64,000 nucleotides of DNA from Corynebacterium spheniscorum (GTDB lineage Bacteria; Actinomycetota; Actinomycetes; Mycobacteriales; Mycobacteriaceae): NCBI RefSeq assembly GCF_900113445.1, contig NZ_FOPJ01000008.1, forward strand, positions 1 through 64,000. Direction: 5' to 3'. Positions within the stretch are counted from its first letter, which is position 1. Every line of letters starts with the position of its first letter. Made by a program: the position numbers and the translations under genes. Below the pieces are notes generated by a model, which was not told where the DNA came from, searched no databases, and saw only the letters and a program-made list of their open reading frames with translations. This document shows, piece after piece, positions 63,406 through 64,000 of this stretch.

Positions 63406-63868
63406 TTGTGTGCGCGTGCAAATCGGGGTTTAAGTAGCAAAATGTGTGTCTGGTTTTCGATATTCGCGCTGCTCAGAAGGGGTCGATCGGGCTTTTATAA
63501 GGTGCGGTAGCTGGTAGCTGCTTAAGCTACGAGCAAAGCGGCACCAAAGCCACGTGTTGACCGGCCCCCGGGGCGTGGAACCCGCACTGGCTTGTCCACG
63601 CCAGTTCGCAGCTAATAAATCAGGGTCAATGAGCCGGCTAGCAGGGCTTATTCCATGTGTGAGGTGGAACCGTCTACGACGTTATTTCTGGTGACGGCTA
63701 AGGAATTGACGGCAGACCCAGGCGACCTTTAGTGTGAACCGCAGCCAACTGCTGTCAATTCCGGTAACTAAGCGTCCCGCCAAAAAGGGAGAGCTGCTCG
63801 GCTTCGTAGCTAGACCGCAGCATGCCCCCGCCCAACCAATGTCAGGATGATTAGTGGGAAAACCCCGG
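63406..63868. other. Gap without a supported gene
   Basis: 463 bp. Contains an 8-bp inverted repeat GGCGTGGA/TCCACGCC around 63572-63601. Reading frames on both strands look like non-coding or degraded sequence. Confidence 0.35.
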
Positions 63869-64000
63869 ATGTTCGCTTCCACGTCCGCCATCGCGCCGCT
63901 GGTGCCTAGAAGGGCGGTGCCTCGCGTAGGTGCTGAAGAGCTTTTGAAAAATGAACTGGTCGCTGCAACTGGGGTTGTGGTGCAGCTAGATCTGCCAGCA
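63869..64000 (+). CDS. Partial frame open to the window edge
   Basis: 44 codons starting MFASTSAIAPLVPRR and continuing VGAEELLKNELVAATGVVVQLDLPA without a stop. Alternating helix/strand character looks protein-like, but no ribosome site is visible and too little is present to name a family. Confidence 0.3.
   Translation, partial: MFASTSAIAPLVPRRAVPRVGAEELLKNELVAATGVVVQLDLPA

Overview
The window looks like a chromosomal segment of a mycolic-acid-containing Corynebacterium. The evidence is an arabinofuranosyltransferase AftD with its small DUF2613 partner, a DUF3068 protein, a dnaK-grpE-dnaJ-hspR operon with HAIR operators, an EtfD-type iron-sulfur membrane protein, a bifunctional-type dcd, and several leaderless genes with TAnnnT boxes just before the start codon.

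Layout. 0-9.4 kb is a cell-envelope block with the same gene set as the mycobacterial Rv0224c-Rv0228/Rv0236c/Rv0236A region: methyltransferase, glycosyltransferase, two membrane proteins, acyltransferase, AftD, DUF2613. 9.4-15.5 kb holds a universal stress protein, a GH3 lipoprotein, a VanW protein, an MFS transporter and an NAD(P)-binding protein. 15.9-18.3 kb is a decay zone: broken copies of a membrane protein and of ABC transporter genes, plus a frameshifted small secreted protein. 18.3-21.4 kb is an intact PadR / DUF5808 / PLDc_N / ABC transporter operon on the minus strand. 21.6-25.3 kb is an ECF-type importer (T, fused A-A', two S components); its first and last genes have leaderless promoters covered by DtxR-like iron boxes.

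26.2-31.7 kb looks like an accessory island ending at a tRNA-Gly(CCC) gene. It holds a YtrA-type GntR regulator with a two-gene ABC transporter. This cassette lies between two diverged ~215-bp direct repeats, each containing a hairpin. The island also has several tiny membrane proteins and a frameshifted VOC gene. 31.9-38.0 kb is core: dcd, UDP-glucose dehydrogenase (probably AUU start), YibE/F, an AlaT-like aminotransferase, DUF1707.

38.2-48.7 kb is the most striking region: a six-gene minus-strand operon in which four neighbouring pairs overlap, one pair has a 4-nt gap, and the whole is diverged from a 1160-residue surface protein. It encodes a TroA/ZnuA-type metal importer (permease, ATPase, lipoprotein with a His-rich loop and a nested repeat domain) and four further proteins carrying the same HxHxxWxFxxPG-type repeat domain, two of which end in different sortase signals (LPNTG and LAATG). 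It is best read as a wall-spanning metal (probably zinc) capture and import machine. These families have computational names only; function is inferred.

48.8-64 kb: EtfD-like protein with a very long Pro/Ala tail, a nucleosidase, an AI-2E family exporter, class I fructose-bisphosphate aldolase, the heat-shock operon, a small membrane protein, a PTS-IIC-like membrane protein, and an open partial reading frame at the right edge.
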